NCBI GenBank assembly: GCA_024638395.1
Contig: JAHEKK010000081.1
Coordinates: 1-9,849 of the forward strand
DNA from: Gemmatimonadota bacterium
GTDB lineage: Bacteria > Gemmatimonadota > Gemmatimonadetes > Longimicrobiales > Gaopeijiaceae
Reading direction: 5' to 3'
DNA: 9,849 nt
This document shows positions 1 to 6,591 of the stretch, one piece after another. The notes beneath the pieces are model-generated. The model was given only the letters and a program-made list of their open reading frames with translations. It was not told where the DNA came from and searched no databases. The position numbers were made by a program, and so were the translations under genes. Every line of letters starts with the position of its first letter. Position 1 is the stretch's first letter.

Positions 1-591
1 CCGGTATCCGAGAGGCCGGACGCCCGTTGCTTCGGTGAGGTAGGAAATGGCCCGCTCCAGCAAGGCCCGCTCCTCGTCAGCCTCGAGGCTCGAGTTCAGC
101 TCGTGGATCCATCCGTGGACGCCGATCTCGTGGTGGCCGGCAGCCTGGATGAGGTCGATCTGGTGGGGGTTGAGGCGGAAACTCACGGCGGGGGTGAAGA
201 AAGAGGCCGGGACTCCCTTTTCGTCAAGGAGGTCGAGGACCCGGGGTAGGGCGACACGGGCCCCATACTGGCCCTGGGAGAGGGATCCGACGGTAGCGTC
301 TCCGAAGCGGAGACCCGTGACGGTCTCGTTGTCCACGTCGAACGACAGCAGTACGGCGACGCGGGCCCCTCCCGGCCAGATGTCCGGCTGGAGATCGCGA
401 CCGGCCCGTACGGCATTGACGGTGGCCTCCACACGCTCGTCCGACCAGCGCCAGCCAGGTTCCTCCTCGGCCGATTCCGCTTGCGCTACCGCCGCAGGTT
501 GGCATCCCGCCAAGAACGCGGCCAGTACGCCTCCTGCCGCCACCGTCACGAGGGCATGTACCGCCCGGGGGGCACCTTGTCCGTTCGCCAT
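1..591 (-). CDS. Lipoprotein polysaccharide deacetylase, 3' end cut by window edge
   Basis: Seen: 197 codons are open from the ATG at 591 to base 1, and the C-terminal part lies outside the window. The N-terminus is a lipoprotein signal with lipobox LAGC, lipidated Cys about residue 30, followed by an Ala/Glu-rich linker. The NodB-type deacetylase core then begins with VAVLLSFDVDNET (about 78-90; Asp85 and Asp87), a stretch ending in GVPASFFTPA (126-135), and HHEIGVHGWIHE (153-164), whose His159 and His163 fit the metal-binding HxxxH motif. Family knowledge: these carbohydrate esterase 4-like enzymes remove N-acetyl or related groups from peptidoglycan or polysaccharide; the SFDVDNE form resembles the HpPgdA/PuuE-like branch. 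Context: the start overlaps the stop of the upstream propeller gene by one base (TGATG), so translation is probably coupled. Substrate is not determinable; the protein is inferred to be membrane-anchored in the envelope. Confidence 0.88.
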   Translation of the reverse strand, partial: MANGQGAPRAVHALVTVAAGGVLAAFLAGCQPAAVAQAESAEEEPGWRWSDERVEATVNAVRAGRDLQPDIWPGGARVAVLLSFDVDNETVTGLRFGDATVGSLSQGQYGARVALPRVLDLLDEKGVPASFFTPAVSFRLNPHQIDLIQAAGHHEIGVHGWIHELNSSLEADEERALLERAISYLTEATGVRPLGYR

Positions 592-1724
592 CAATGAGTC
601 TCCATTTTCCAGAGAGCAATCCCACCCGCCTGTTTTCCGACCGTCGTCTCCGCGACCCGCAGTCCTGACTCGAGATCGATCACCTCCACCGTCCCCGGGT
701 CTCCGCCGATTCCCTCGACGGTGACGAAGGCGTAGCGGCTGTCGGGTGTCGAGACGACGCCGTGGGTCACCGGCCGCAGCGAATCCACGAAATGGCTGGG
801 CTCTCCGGTGGCCAGGTCCCAGATCCCGAACCGGGCTCCACTTTTCAGCGTGGCGAGGAGCTTCGAGCCGTCGGGGGTGACGTCCAGGTTGTACGGAGCC
901 CCTTCGGCTTCGAGGCGGCGGGTGATGGACCAGGTTTCCAGGTCGACTTCCAGGATCACGTCGCCACGGTTGCAGGGCACGTACACGCGGGAACCGTCGG
1001 GGTGCGGAGCGGCCCACGTCGGTGAACAGTGATTGTCGGGCGGCGGCATCGCGTGATGCCCGGGGCCAGGGGGATCGGCGGCCTGGTTGTGGACGAGATC
1101 GAGCCTGCGGCTCACGTCCAGAGTCGCTGCGTCGATCTCGACCAACTGGTTGTCCATCATGCAGGCGGAATAATGCTTGGTTCCGTCTGCGTTGAACCGG
1201 GACCCGTGGGGCATGGTACATGTGACGGCATCGGCGACTTTCGTCATCGTCTCCAGGTCGATGATCGACACCGTGGATGGCTCGTGGTCTCCGTGGAAAT
1301 TCGCGTTCACCGCGAGGGCGACCGTCCCGTAAGGCGGCACCCCCACGGTCGCGGGAAAGAGCCCCAGCTCGACGGTTCCCACCACCGTGTCGGATACGGT
1401 TTCGTACTTGACCAGCTGGCCATTGGGAAAGCCGTGACCCAGGGTCAGGTACCAGTGCCCGCTTCCTGGATCCACGAAGACGCCGTGGGGCGCCTCGATC
1501 TCCGCGGGAAGCCAGCCGGCCGCGATCGTCTTCTCGACCACCAATTCACCTCCGGCGTCGTACCGGAGCAGCGCTACCTGATCTTCCGACTCCGCGGCGA
1601 CATAGACCCAATAGGACGCGTCCGGGGGCGGAGGAATCGCAGGCGCCTGTGCCGTGGCCCCGGGAGTCAGGAGTCCCGCAACAAGGCAAAGAATCATGGC
1701 CTGATGCACTGCCTGTACGAACAT
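591..1724 (-). CDS. Secreted YncE/YVTN-type beta-propeller protein
   Basis: Seen: 377 residues. The ATG at 1724 was chosen because it gives a clean signal peptide (hydrophobic about 9-20, likely cut after ATAQA near 23-27) and has GAGGA at 1735-1731 six bases upstream; the longer frame to 2153 adds sequence with no protein character. From residue 38 the protein is a run of propeller blades with DLET/DLES-type strand ends: VSIIDLET (152-159), VILEVDLETW (256-265), FGIWDLATG (299-307), VEVIDLES (346-353). Blade loops carry PHGVFVD (79-85), MPHGSRF (171-177) and PDGSRVYVP (242-250). Four cysteines remain after signal removal (169, 188, 233, 251) and histidines are frequent. Family: YncE-like seven-bladed propellers are periplasmic binding or surface proteins, with no enzymatic activity assured. 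Neighbour: coupled to the deacetylase downstream. The fold is secure; the function is unknown. Confidence 0.85.
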   Translation of the reverse strand: MFVQAVHQAMILCLVAGLLTPGATAQAPAIPPPPDASYWVYVAAESEDQVALLRYDAGGELVVEKTIAAGWLPAEIEAPHGVFVDPGSGHWYLTLGHGFPNGQLVKYETVSDTVVGTVELGLFPATVGVPPYGTVALAVNANFHGDHEPSTVSIIDLETMTKVADAVTCTMPHGSRFNADGTKHYSACMMDNQLVEIDAATLDVSRRLDLVHNQAADPPGPGHHAMPPPDNHCSPTWAAPHPDGSRVYVPCNRGDVILEVDLETWSITRRLEAEGAPYNLDVTPDGSKLLATLKSGARFGIWDLATGEPSHFVDSLRPVTHGVVSTPDSRYAFVTVEGIGGDPGTVEVIDLESGLRVAETTVGKQAGGIALWKMETH

Positions 1725-2055
1725 CTGGTGTCCTCGCTCCGTCGCATGGGCCCCGTTCCGGGGCGAACGCGGTACAAGATCCGCAGAGGAGGATGAAGGC
1801 GCAAACCAGCCCGGAGCGGTGGCCGTCGTGCTTCCGGGCCCGCAGGTGGCCGGTACGGGCCCGAGAGCCGATGGAGACGCCGTCCGCCTGTTGTTCCCGA
1901 TGGACAGGAGGGGTGAGATCGAGCAGATTTTTTCGCGTCTCGCAGCCCCTCGGAGACGCCCCCCGGGCTGCGTCAGTACGGGGCGGTGACCTTTCCCAGG
2001 AAATCTGCAATCAGGCCCTTGGAGAACCGTAGGACCCGTGCTCCGGTAGGGATCC
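1725..2055. other. 331-bp divergent intergenic region
   Basis: No convincing gene is seen here; frames crossing it read as low-complexity Arg/Pro/Ser sequence. It must hold the promoters of the minus-strand propeller gene and the plus-strand glycosyltransferase, but I cannot name -35/-10 boxes with confidence. Visible structure: a 6-bp hairpin with a 3-base loop at 1750-1764 in the propeller leader; the word GGTGGCCG at 1818 and 1845 alternating with the palindrome CGGGCCCG at 1835 and 1856; a 7-bp inverted repeat GCGTCTC/GAGACGC at 1935-1941 and 1953-1959, just after a T6 run; and a short palindrome TTTCC-CA-GGAAA at 1992-2003, about 53 bases before the glycosyltransferase start. Confidence 0.6.
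1731..1735 (-). promoter_or_regulatory. Ribosome binding site of the propeller gene
   Basis: GAGGA on the minus strand, six bases before the ATG at 1724. It fixes the start against the much longer upstream-open frame. Confidence 0.65.
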
Positions 2056-3051
2056 GTGCCTGACCCGAGCCCCGGGGGGCGACCCGCGGAGCTACCACCG
2101 CAGACGTCGGGTGATGCGCCCGTTCGGCTCAGCGTGGTCATTCCCTGCTTCAACGAGGCAGACCGGATCGGCGATCTGCTCGAATCCCTCGGCCGTCAAT
2201 CGTCGCCCGTGGGCTGGGAGGTGCTGGTGGCGGACAACGGCTCGACCGATGCGACTGCGACGGTGGTGGCCGGGTTCAAAAACCGCCTCCCTGTTCTGCG
2301 GATCGTCGATGGCGCCAGCCGATCCGGCGCCGCCCACGCCCGAAACGAGGGGGCTAGACAGGCACGGGGGGACTGGATCGTCTTCTGTGATGCCGACGAC
2401 GTGCCCGGAGACGGGTGGCTGCACGCCATGGCTGAGGCCCTCGCTCGCCACCCCGTCGTGGTCCCCCGATTCGAAGGAGGCCTGCTGAATCCGGAAACCC
2501 GCTTCAGGCCCCTGGGCCAGCAGACGGGTGTGGACTCCCTGTGGTACCCTCCTTTCCTCCACCACGCCGGTGGGTCGGGGATCGCGGTCTGGCGGGAGTG
2601 CCACGAGCGGGTTGGTGGATTCGACGAGTTCCTGCGTGTCTGCGAGGACACGGACTACTCGGTTCGCCTTCAGCTCGCCGGATATCCGATCCACTTCGCG
2701 TCCGACGCCACGCTCCACATCCGCTTTCCGTCGGCGGGTGGGTCTTTCCTCCAGGCGCGCCAGTGGGCCCGGGCCAATACCCTGATCTACAAGCGGCATG
2801 GTCGGAACAAGCAAGATCATGGGGAGCCGGATGAGGCCCCCAGGCCCTGGAGGTGGTACTTCGCCGGTCTGTGGCGGATCGTCCGGCGAATTCCGAGAAT
2901 GCGGAAGGAACGTGTCAGGGCCTTCATACTCTGGCAGTCGGGGTGGCATCTCGGCCTCCTCGAAGGGGCCATCCGCCACCGTGTGCCCCCGGTGTCCCAC
3001 CCACCACAGGGTGGGGACCGGGGACCGGAGACGCCGCCCATCAGGGGGTGA
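2056..3051 (+). CDS. Family 2 (GT-A) glycosyltransferase
   Basis: Seen: 331 residues with a GTG start. An in-frame TAG at 2047 rules out an earlier start, and a later one would remove the first beta strand; AGGG at 2048-2051 lies close (4 bases) upstream. GT-A motifs in order: LSVVIPCFNEADRI (25-38), VLVADNGSTDAT (57-68), SGAAHARNEGARQA (90-103), metal/nucleotide-binding FCDADD with DxD at 112-114, and GGFDEFLRVCEDTDYSVRL (187-205), where Glu197/Asp198 occupy the usual catalytic-base (ED) position. The C-terminus (265-308) is aromatic and basic, possibly amphipathic, and ends in a Pro-rich tail of about 20 residues. No transmembrane segment is evident. Family: transfers sugar from a nucleotide-sugar donor, usually for exopolysaccharide, O-antigen or glycoprotein glycans. 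Context: stands alone on its strand, convergent with the LVIVD gene. Acceptor and donor unknown. Confidence 0.9.
   Translation: MPDPSPGGRPAELPPQTSGDAPVRLSVVIPCFNEADRIGDLLESLGRQSSPVGWEVLVADNGSTDATATVVAGFKNRLPVLRIVDGASRSGAAHARNEGARQARGDWIVFCDADDVPGDGWLHAMAEALARHPVVVPRFEGGLLNPETRFRPLGQQTGVDSLWYPPFLHHAGGSGIAVWRECHERVGGFDEFLRVCEDTDYSVRLQLAGYPIHFASDATLHIRFPSAGGSFLQARQWARANTLIYKRHGRNKQDHGEPDEAPRPWRWYFAGLWRIVRRIPRMRKERVRAFILWQSGWHLGLLEGAIRHRVPPVSHPPQGGDRGPETPPIRG
2989..3021 (+). other. Strong hairpin at the glycosyltransferase 3' end
   Basis: CCCACCC pairs with GGGTGGG around the loop ACCACA, continues with a T-G wobble, and after a one-base bulge with CCGGT/ACCGG, giving about 13 pairs. It sits about 30 bases before the stop codon, inside the coding sequence. 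No T-run follows, so it is not a standard intrinsic terminator; it may slow 3' decay of the mRNA. Confidence 0.4.
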
Positions 3052-3114
3052 GTCGCTCCGGTGGCCACAAGAGGAGGGGGACGTCGACCTCGATGCCCGG
3101 CCCGCCTCCGTCCG

Positions 3115-5100
3115 TTACGGAATCAGGTTCTCCCGTGGCTGAAGCTTCACCGCCCACATCCCCGAGAAGTACTCCGCGAAGAACAAGTTGCCCTTGTGCA
3201 TCTGGGGCCCCCACGTGAACGGAGCGTTTGCGACAACGCCGTCGGGATCGAAGGCCTTGTAGGTGGCGATCTCCCGGCCCTGGTGATAGAGGTTGCCCTT
3301 CAACTCACCGGAGATGTCGACGACGCGGAGTCCGCCGTTGTAGAACGCGGCGTACAGACGGTCGTTCTCGATCCACATGTTGTGGGAGCCGGCCTCGGGG
3401 ATCTCGTACCGCGCCACCTCTTCCGGGTTCTCCGGGTCCGTGAAGTCCACCACGTGGATGTAGCCGGCCATGAACTCGGGGGTCCTGCCCGCTGCCTGTC
3501 CATCGAAGCCGGGGCGCCCGATCTCGTCACCCATGAAGATGTAGAACTTGCCGGTGGGGCTCCGGTAGGGGAAAGCTGCGTGAGTGGCCCCACCCACGTC
3601 TGCGAACCTGGCGATTTCGACCGGATTGGCGGGGCTGCCGCCCCTACTGCCGCCTCCGACGTCGATTACGACGACGCCGTCGCCCCAGTTGGACGTGTAG
3701 GCGATACCATCGACGATCCAGATGTCATGGATGGCGTGGCCGGGTGTGTCGAGCTCGAACCGTCCGACGCGGTGCGGGTTCGTCGGGTCTGCGATGTTGA
3801 TCACGTCGAAACGGACGCCGTTGTTCACTGCGTACACATGGTCCTCGTAGATGAAGACGTTGTGCACGCCGCCCGTCAGGGCATCGTCGTACGTCGAGAG
3901 GATGCTCACGTCTCGAGGATTCGAACAATCGACGATCACGATCCCGTTGCGCCGGTTCGACGCCCCTTCTCGGGAGAAGACGCAGACGCTTCCGTCCTCG
4001 GAGACCTTCACGTCATTGGTCGTGCGAGCGTCGACCACCAGTGAATCCGTGAGCGCGGGGCTGGCGGGGTCCGTTACATCCCACCAGTAGACGCTGCCGT
4101 GGGCGCTGTGGGTGCCGGTGATGGCGTAGTCCCGTCCGTCCACTCCCTCCCACACCCAGAGGTCGGATGTCGACGCATTGTGGACCGGCGCCTGCCCGAT
4201 GAACTGGACCTCCTCGGAAACGTGCCTCGGGAGAATCTCGACCGTGGTATGAGCGGTGTGCCCAGGCACGTTCGCGATCACGGTGTAGACCCCCGGCCGA
4301 TAGGCAACGAAGCGTCCCATGGCGTCCACTTCGGCGGGCGGAAAGTCCGCGGTGGCCTGAGGGTCCGGATCCGCCGCCAGAGCAAAGGTCACGGGTACGT
4401 CGTCCACTGCCGCACCGTTGGCGTCGGCGGGAGCGGGACTGATATGGATGACGTCCCCGGTGCGGCCGCGTTGCTGACTGGCTTCGACGGACATGCTCCG
4501 GACCGGGTTGGCGGCCACCTCGTAGTCGATCCGTCCGGTGACGCCTTCGGCCGCGGCCGAAAGGGTCACGCGCCCCGGTGCACGGGCGGTGAAGATCCCG
4601 AACCGGTCCACCGTCGCAACGGTTTCATCGGATGTGGCCCAAACGACGGGGAGGTCGCGGGCATCGTCGGACTCGTCGAAGACGGTCGCCTTGTGGCGGA
4701 CTGAGGCCCCCACGTAGAAACGCCCTCCGTCCTCGGAGATCTCGATCCGCTCCAGGGCCGGGAAGGCAACGGAGACGATGGCGGTGCCTACCACGCTCCG
4801 GTTGGTCAGCACCCGGGCCATGACCTCGAACTCGCCGCCCTTGAATGCCTCGAGTTCTCCGGTGGCACGGTCGACGGCCAGCCGGCCGCGTCCTTCTCGG
4901 GAAAAGAAGAGCACGGGGACATCGACCTCGTTACCCTCCGCATCCAGGACCCTTGCCGTAAGTGTGGCCTTGTCTCCCACTCGTAGGGAAAGGACCTCGG
5001 GGCTCACTTCGATCCGGGCGGCTTCCTGGCCTTGGGCCACGCCCGGCATCGTCAGAAGGGTGAGCAAGAGGGCTGGGAGCGCCGTGCGCATGCTGGGCAT
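3115..5100 (-). CDS. Secreted Ig-like plus LVIVD beta-propeller protein
   Basis: Seen: 661 residues. The ATG at 5100 has AAAGGA (5113-5108) seven bases upstream and begins a signal peptide (hydrophobic about 7-21, likely cut near VAQGQ, 21-25); the open frame continues 13 codons further to a TTG at 5139 without improving it. Three Ig-like domains follow: about 28-113 (IEVSPEVLSLRVGDKATLTA), 116-196 (IEISEDGGRFYVGASVRHKA; then VVWATSDETVATVD, BIG2-like), and 201-291 (ending PGVYTVIANVPGHTAHTTV). From about 296 to 655 is an LVIVD-repeat propeller with blades ending in GIVIVDCSNP (386-395), FDVINIADPTNP (431-442), GVVVIDVGGG (475-484), IHVVDFTDPENP (548-559) and LRVVDIS (591-597). Histidines recur at blade starts (HNVF, HDIW, HAAF, HNMW). 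Family: LVIVD proteins are exported and mostly uncharacterised; Ig-like domains usually mediate adhesion or spacing. The role is inferred to be binding at the cell surface or in the periplasm. Confidence 0.88.
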   Translation of the reverse strand: MPSMRTALPALLLTLLTMPGVAQGQEAARIEVSPEVLSLRVGDKATLTARVLDAEGNEVDVPVLFFSREGRGRLAVDRATGELEAFKGGEFEVMARVLTNRSVVGTAIVSVAFPALERIEISEDGGRFYVGASVRHKATVFDESDDARDLPVVWATSDETVATVDRFGIFTARAPGRVTLSAAAEGVTGRIDYEVAANPVRSMSVEASQQRGRTGDVIHISPAPADANGAAVDDVPVTFALAADPDPQATADFPPAEVDAMGRFVAYRPGVYTVIANVPGHTAHTTVEILPRHVSEEVQFIGQAPVHNASTSDLWVWEGVDGRDYAITGTHSAHGSVYWWDVTDPASPALTDSLVVDARTTNDVKVSEDGSVCVFSREGASNRRNGIVIVDCSNPRDVSILSTYDDALTGGVHNVFIYEDHVYAVNNGVRFDVINIADPTNPHRVGRFELDTPGHAIHDIWIVDGIAYTSNWGDGVVVIDVGGGSRGGSPANPVEIARFADVGGATHAAFPYRSPTGKFYIFMGDEIGRPGFDGQAAGRTPEFMAGYIHVVDFTDPENPEEVARYEIPEAGSHNMWIENDRLYAAFYNGGLRVVDISGELKGNLYHQGREIATYKAFDPDGVVANAPFTWGPQMHKGNLFFAEYFSGMWAVKLQPRENLIP

Positions 5101-5107
5101 CTTGAGG

Positions 5108-5113
5108 TCCTTT
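5108..5113 (-). promoter_or_regulatory. Ribosome binding site of the LVIVD gene
   Basis: AAAGGA on the minus strand, seven bases before the ATG at 5100. It decides the start against the alternative TTG at 5139 and the internal ATG at 5091. Confidence 0.65.
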
Positions 5114-5360
5114 GCCGCGACTTGGGTTGGTAGACTCAACGACCGTTCGCCCCCAAGATCCGCCCCGTCTCCGGAGTGCGCAATCGGAGGAGGGGTTGGG
5201 ATGCCTTGGCATCACCACCGGCTCCTCCCGGGCGGCCTGTCCCGCGACGGGGAGTCCCTCGGTTCATTTCCCCGACCCCGCATGTCCCGGGGTGAACTGG
5301 TCTTGCTGACACTGCCCCCGAGCGTCATGGTCGAAGCCGATGAGTTTGATCTGAAGATCT

Positions 5361-5399
5361 TTTGCTCCTCGTCGGGCCGAGATCGGACGGCGAGGCAAA
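5361..5399 (+). promoter_or_regulatory. Leader hairpin upstream of the aldo/keto reductase
   Basis: CCTCGTCG (5367-5374) pairs with CGGCGAGG (5388-5395) with one T-G wobble. The stem extends outward across a two-base bulge with TTTG/CAAA, and an inner CCG/CGG stem (5377-5379 with 5384-5386) closes the tip. It ends about 18 bases before the ATG at 5418 and just before the candidate AGGGG ribosome site (5404-5408). It has no T-run, so it is more likely a translation or stability element than a terminator. Function is inferred. Confidence 0.4.
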
Positions 5400-5417
5400 C
5401 CGCAGGGGTGTGGATTC

Positions 5418-6374
5418 ATGGGAGCAGAATCGAGTGGCGGCCGCCCTTCAGGGGCCGGGATCGGGAGACGGGAAGTCCTCAAGCTCGGCGTCGGCCTCGC
5501 ACTGGCCGGCCACCGGGGGCCTCGCGCCCTGTGGGCTCAGGAACCGCAGCGGACCCGCCCGATTCCCTCGTCTGGAGAGGCCGTACCGGTCGTGGGTCTC
5601 GGGAGTGCCCGCACCTTCAGCGACCGCTGGGGAGGGGTGGAGACGGACGCCCTCCGCCAGGTCCTTCGCCTCTTCCACGCCAGCGGCGGCCGTGTGTTCG
5701 ACACGGCCCCCACCTACGGGGGTGCAGAGACCGTTTCGGGGCGCCTGGCTCAGGAGCTTGGCGTCCACAGAGACCTGTTCTTCGCCACCAAGATCTCGAC
5801 GGGAGGCGGGGTCGAGGCGGGGCTCGCTCAAGACCGTGGTTCCAGGGAAGCCTGGGGCCGAGACAGGATCGATCTCAACCAGGTCCACAACCTGCGGGGC
5901 GTCGATATCCATCTGCCGACGCTCCGTGATGCCAAGGCCGCCGGACGGGTCCGGTACATAGGGATCACCACGTCGCGAATCCCCCAGCACGACGCCACCG
6001 AGGCGGTCCTCGCCCGTGAGGAGATGGACTTCGTCCAGCTCAACTACTCTCTGGGCGAACGGCAGGCTGCGGAGCGCCTTCTGCCCCTGGCCCAAGAGAG
6101 GGGTGTCGGCGTGGTAGTCAACGAGCCGTTCAACGGGGGTCGCCTGTTCGGTGCGGTAAGGGGACGGGGTGTGCCCGACTGGGCATCGGAATTCGATTGC
6201 CATTCGTGGGGGCAGTTCTTCCTGAAGTACATCCTCGGACATCCAGCCGTGACCGTGGTCATTCCGGCCACGGGAGACCCGGAGCACCTCGTGGACAACA
6301 TGGGCGCCGGGCTCGGAGCCCTCCCGGACCAGGGCCAGCGACGCCGGATGGAGGAGTACTTCGACGCGCTGTAG
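5418..6374 (+). CDS. Tat-exported aldo/keto reductase
   Basis: Seen: 318 residues. The N-terminus has a twin-arginine signal, GRREVLKLGVGLALAG (16-31), likely cut after ALWA near residue 40. The AKR (beta/alpha)8 barrel follows: opening strand VPVVGLGSARTF (56-67), FDTAPTYGGAE with catalytic Asp95 and Tyr100, FFATKIS with Lys125, and IDLNQVHNL with His157 completing the D-Y-K-H tetrad. GRVRYIGITTS (176-186), DFVQLNYSL (204-212) and VIPATGDPEHLVDNM (281-295, cofactor-phosphate loop region) are typical of the later barrel. ATG at 5418 has AGGGG nine bases upstream. Family: NAD(P)H-dependent reduction of aldehydes or ketones. Tat export implies folding with cofactor in the cytoplasm before transport, as for other Tat-type AKR proteins. 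Neighbours: divergent from the LVIVD gene and convergent with the ligase, so monocistronic. Substrate unknown. Confidence 0.9.
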   Translation: MGAESSGGRPSGAGIGRREVLKLGVGLALAGHRGPRALWAQEPQRTRPIPSSGEAVPVVGLGSARTFSDRWGGVETDALRQVLRLFHASGGRVFDTAPTYGGAETVSGRLAQELGVHRDLFFATKISTGGGVEAGLAQDRGSREAWGRDRIDLNQVHNLRGVDIHLPTLRDAKAAGRVRYIGITTSRIPQHDATEAVLAREEMDFVQLNYSLGERQAAERLLPLAQERGVGVVVNEPFNGGRLFGAVRGRGVPDWASEFDCHSWGQFFLKYILGHPAVTVVIPATGDPEHLVDNMGAGLGALPDQGQRRRMEEYFDAL

Positions 6375-6564
6375 ACGGGCGGGGTGAAACCGCGACAGTG
6401 CGGTGGACGAGCAGGTGGGGGCTGAGATCGGGGACGATCTTCCAACCCTGGCCCCGGGTGCGCTCCGATGAAGTCGTGAACGTGGGCGGCGGCAAAGCGA
6501 TCCATCCGTGCTCCACCGTGTGGGACAGCCCCTCCGGCGGCGGAACCACCCGCGACCACTCCAT
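6375..6564 (-). pseudogene. 5' fragment of an AraC-type regulator gene (remnant)
   Basis: Seen: after the ligase stop, 27 bases downstream in the same frame, an ATG at 6564 opens about 63 codons in otherwise gene-free DNA: start MEWSRVVPPPEGLSHTVEHG, then GWKIVPDLSPHLLVHR at about 40-55. The frame stays open to 6259, but beyond 6374 it is only antisense to the reductase. By hand count the codon positions show a clear coding profile (about 63%, 53% and 85% G+C at positions 1, 2 and 3). The spacing of VE-x-G/F-W and W-x-I/V-x-PD...L-(V/I)-H resembles the N-terminal sensor region (DUF6597-like) of some AraC-family regulators. No helix-turn-helix is present because the gene stops short. Interpretation: a truncated gene whose 3' part was lost at the reductase junction. 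The family assignment is from memory of sequence style and is tentative; a small intact gene is the alternative. Confidence 0.45.
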
Positions 6565-6591
6565 CCCGGGGCCCGGCTTGATCGAGAGAGA

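Larger units (their letters stand above)
5101..5417. other. 317-bp divergent intergenic region
   Basis: Separates the LVIVD gene (minus) from the reductase (plus). No gene is supported inside it. A poor minus-strand promoter-like pair, TTGGGG (5156-5151) and TCTACC (5134-5129) with a 16-base gap, lies upstream of the LVIVD start but is too weak to call. The plus-strand half carries an AT-richer patch at about 5340-5364, including GATCTGAAGATC, which could hold the reductase promoter, and the hairpin described separately. Confidence 0.55.

Noticed and set aside
1029..1796. Plus-strand open frame of 255 codons opposite the propeller gene
   Set aside because: Antisense shadow of a well-supported gene; Gly/Arg/His-rich sequence with no domain, a common effect in GC-rich DNA.
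1926..1959. T6 run and GCGTCTC/GAGACGC stem as a terminator
   Set aside because: The T-run precedes the stem on the plus strand and becomes an A-run on the minus strand, so neither orientation gives stem then T.
1725..2153. N-terminal extension of the propeller gene to 2153
   Set aside because: The added residues lack protein-like pattern, overlap the glycosyltransferase start, and would bury the signal peptide.
2092..3000. Minus-strand open frame of 302 codons opposite the glycosyltransferase
   Set aside because: The plus-strand frame has all GT-A motifs in order; the antisense frame has none.
3061..4044. Plus-strand open frame of 327 codons opposite the LVIVD gene
   Set aside because: Long but antisense to clear LVIVD repeats; its Val/Asp/His-rich content mirrors those repeats.
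5448..6287. Minus-strand open frame of 279 codons opposite the reductase
   Set aside because: Mirror of a gene with an intact catalytic tetrad; no recognisable domain.
6389..6404. ACCGC/GCGGT hairpin 15 bases after the reductase stop
   Set aside because: Only five pairs and no T-run; too weak to call a terminator.
6424..6441. Seven-pair hairpin with GGGA loop after the reductase stop, as terminator
   Set aside because: No T-run follows, and the bases are better explained as codons of the minus-strand regulator remnant.
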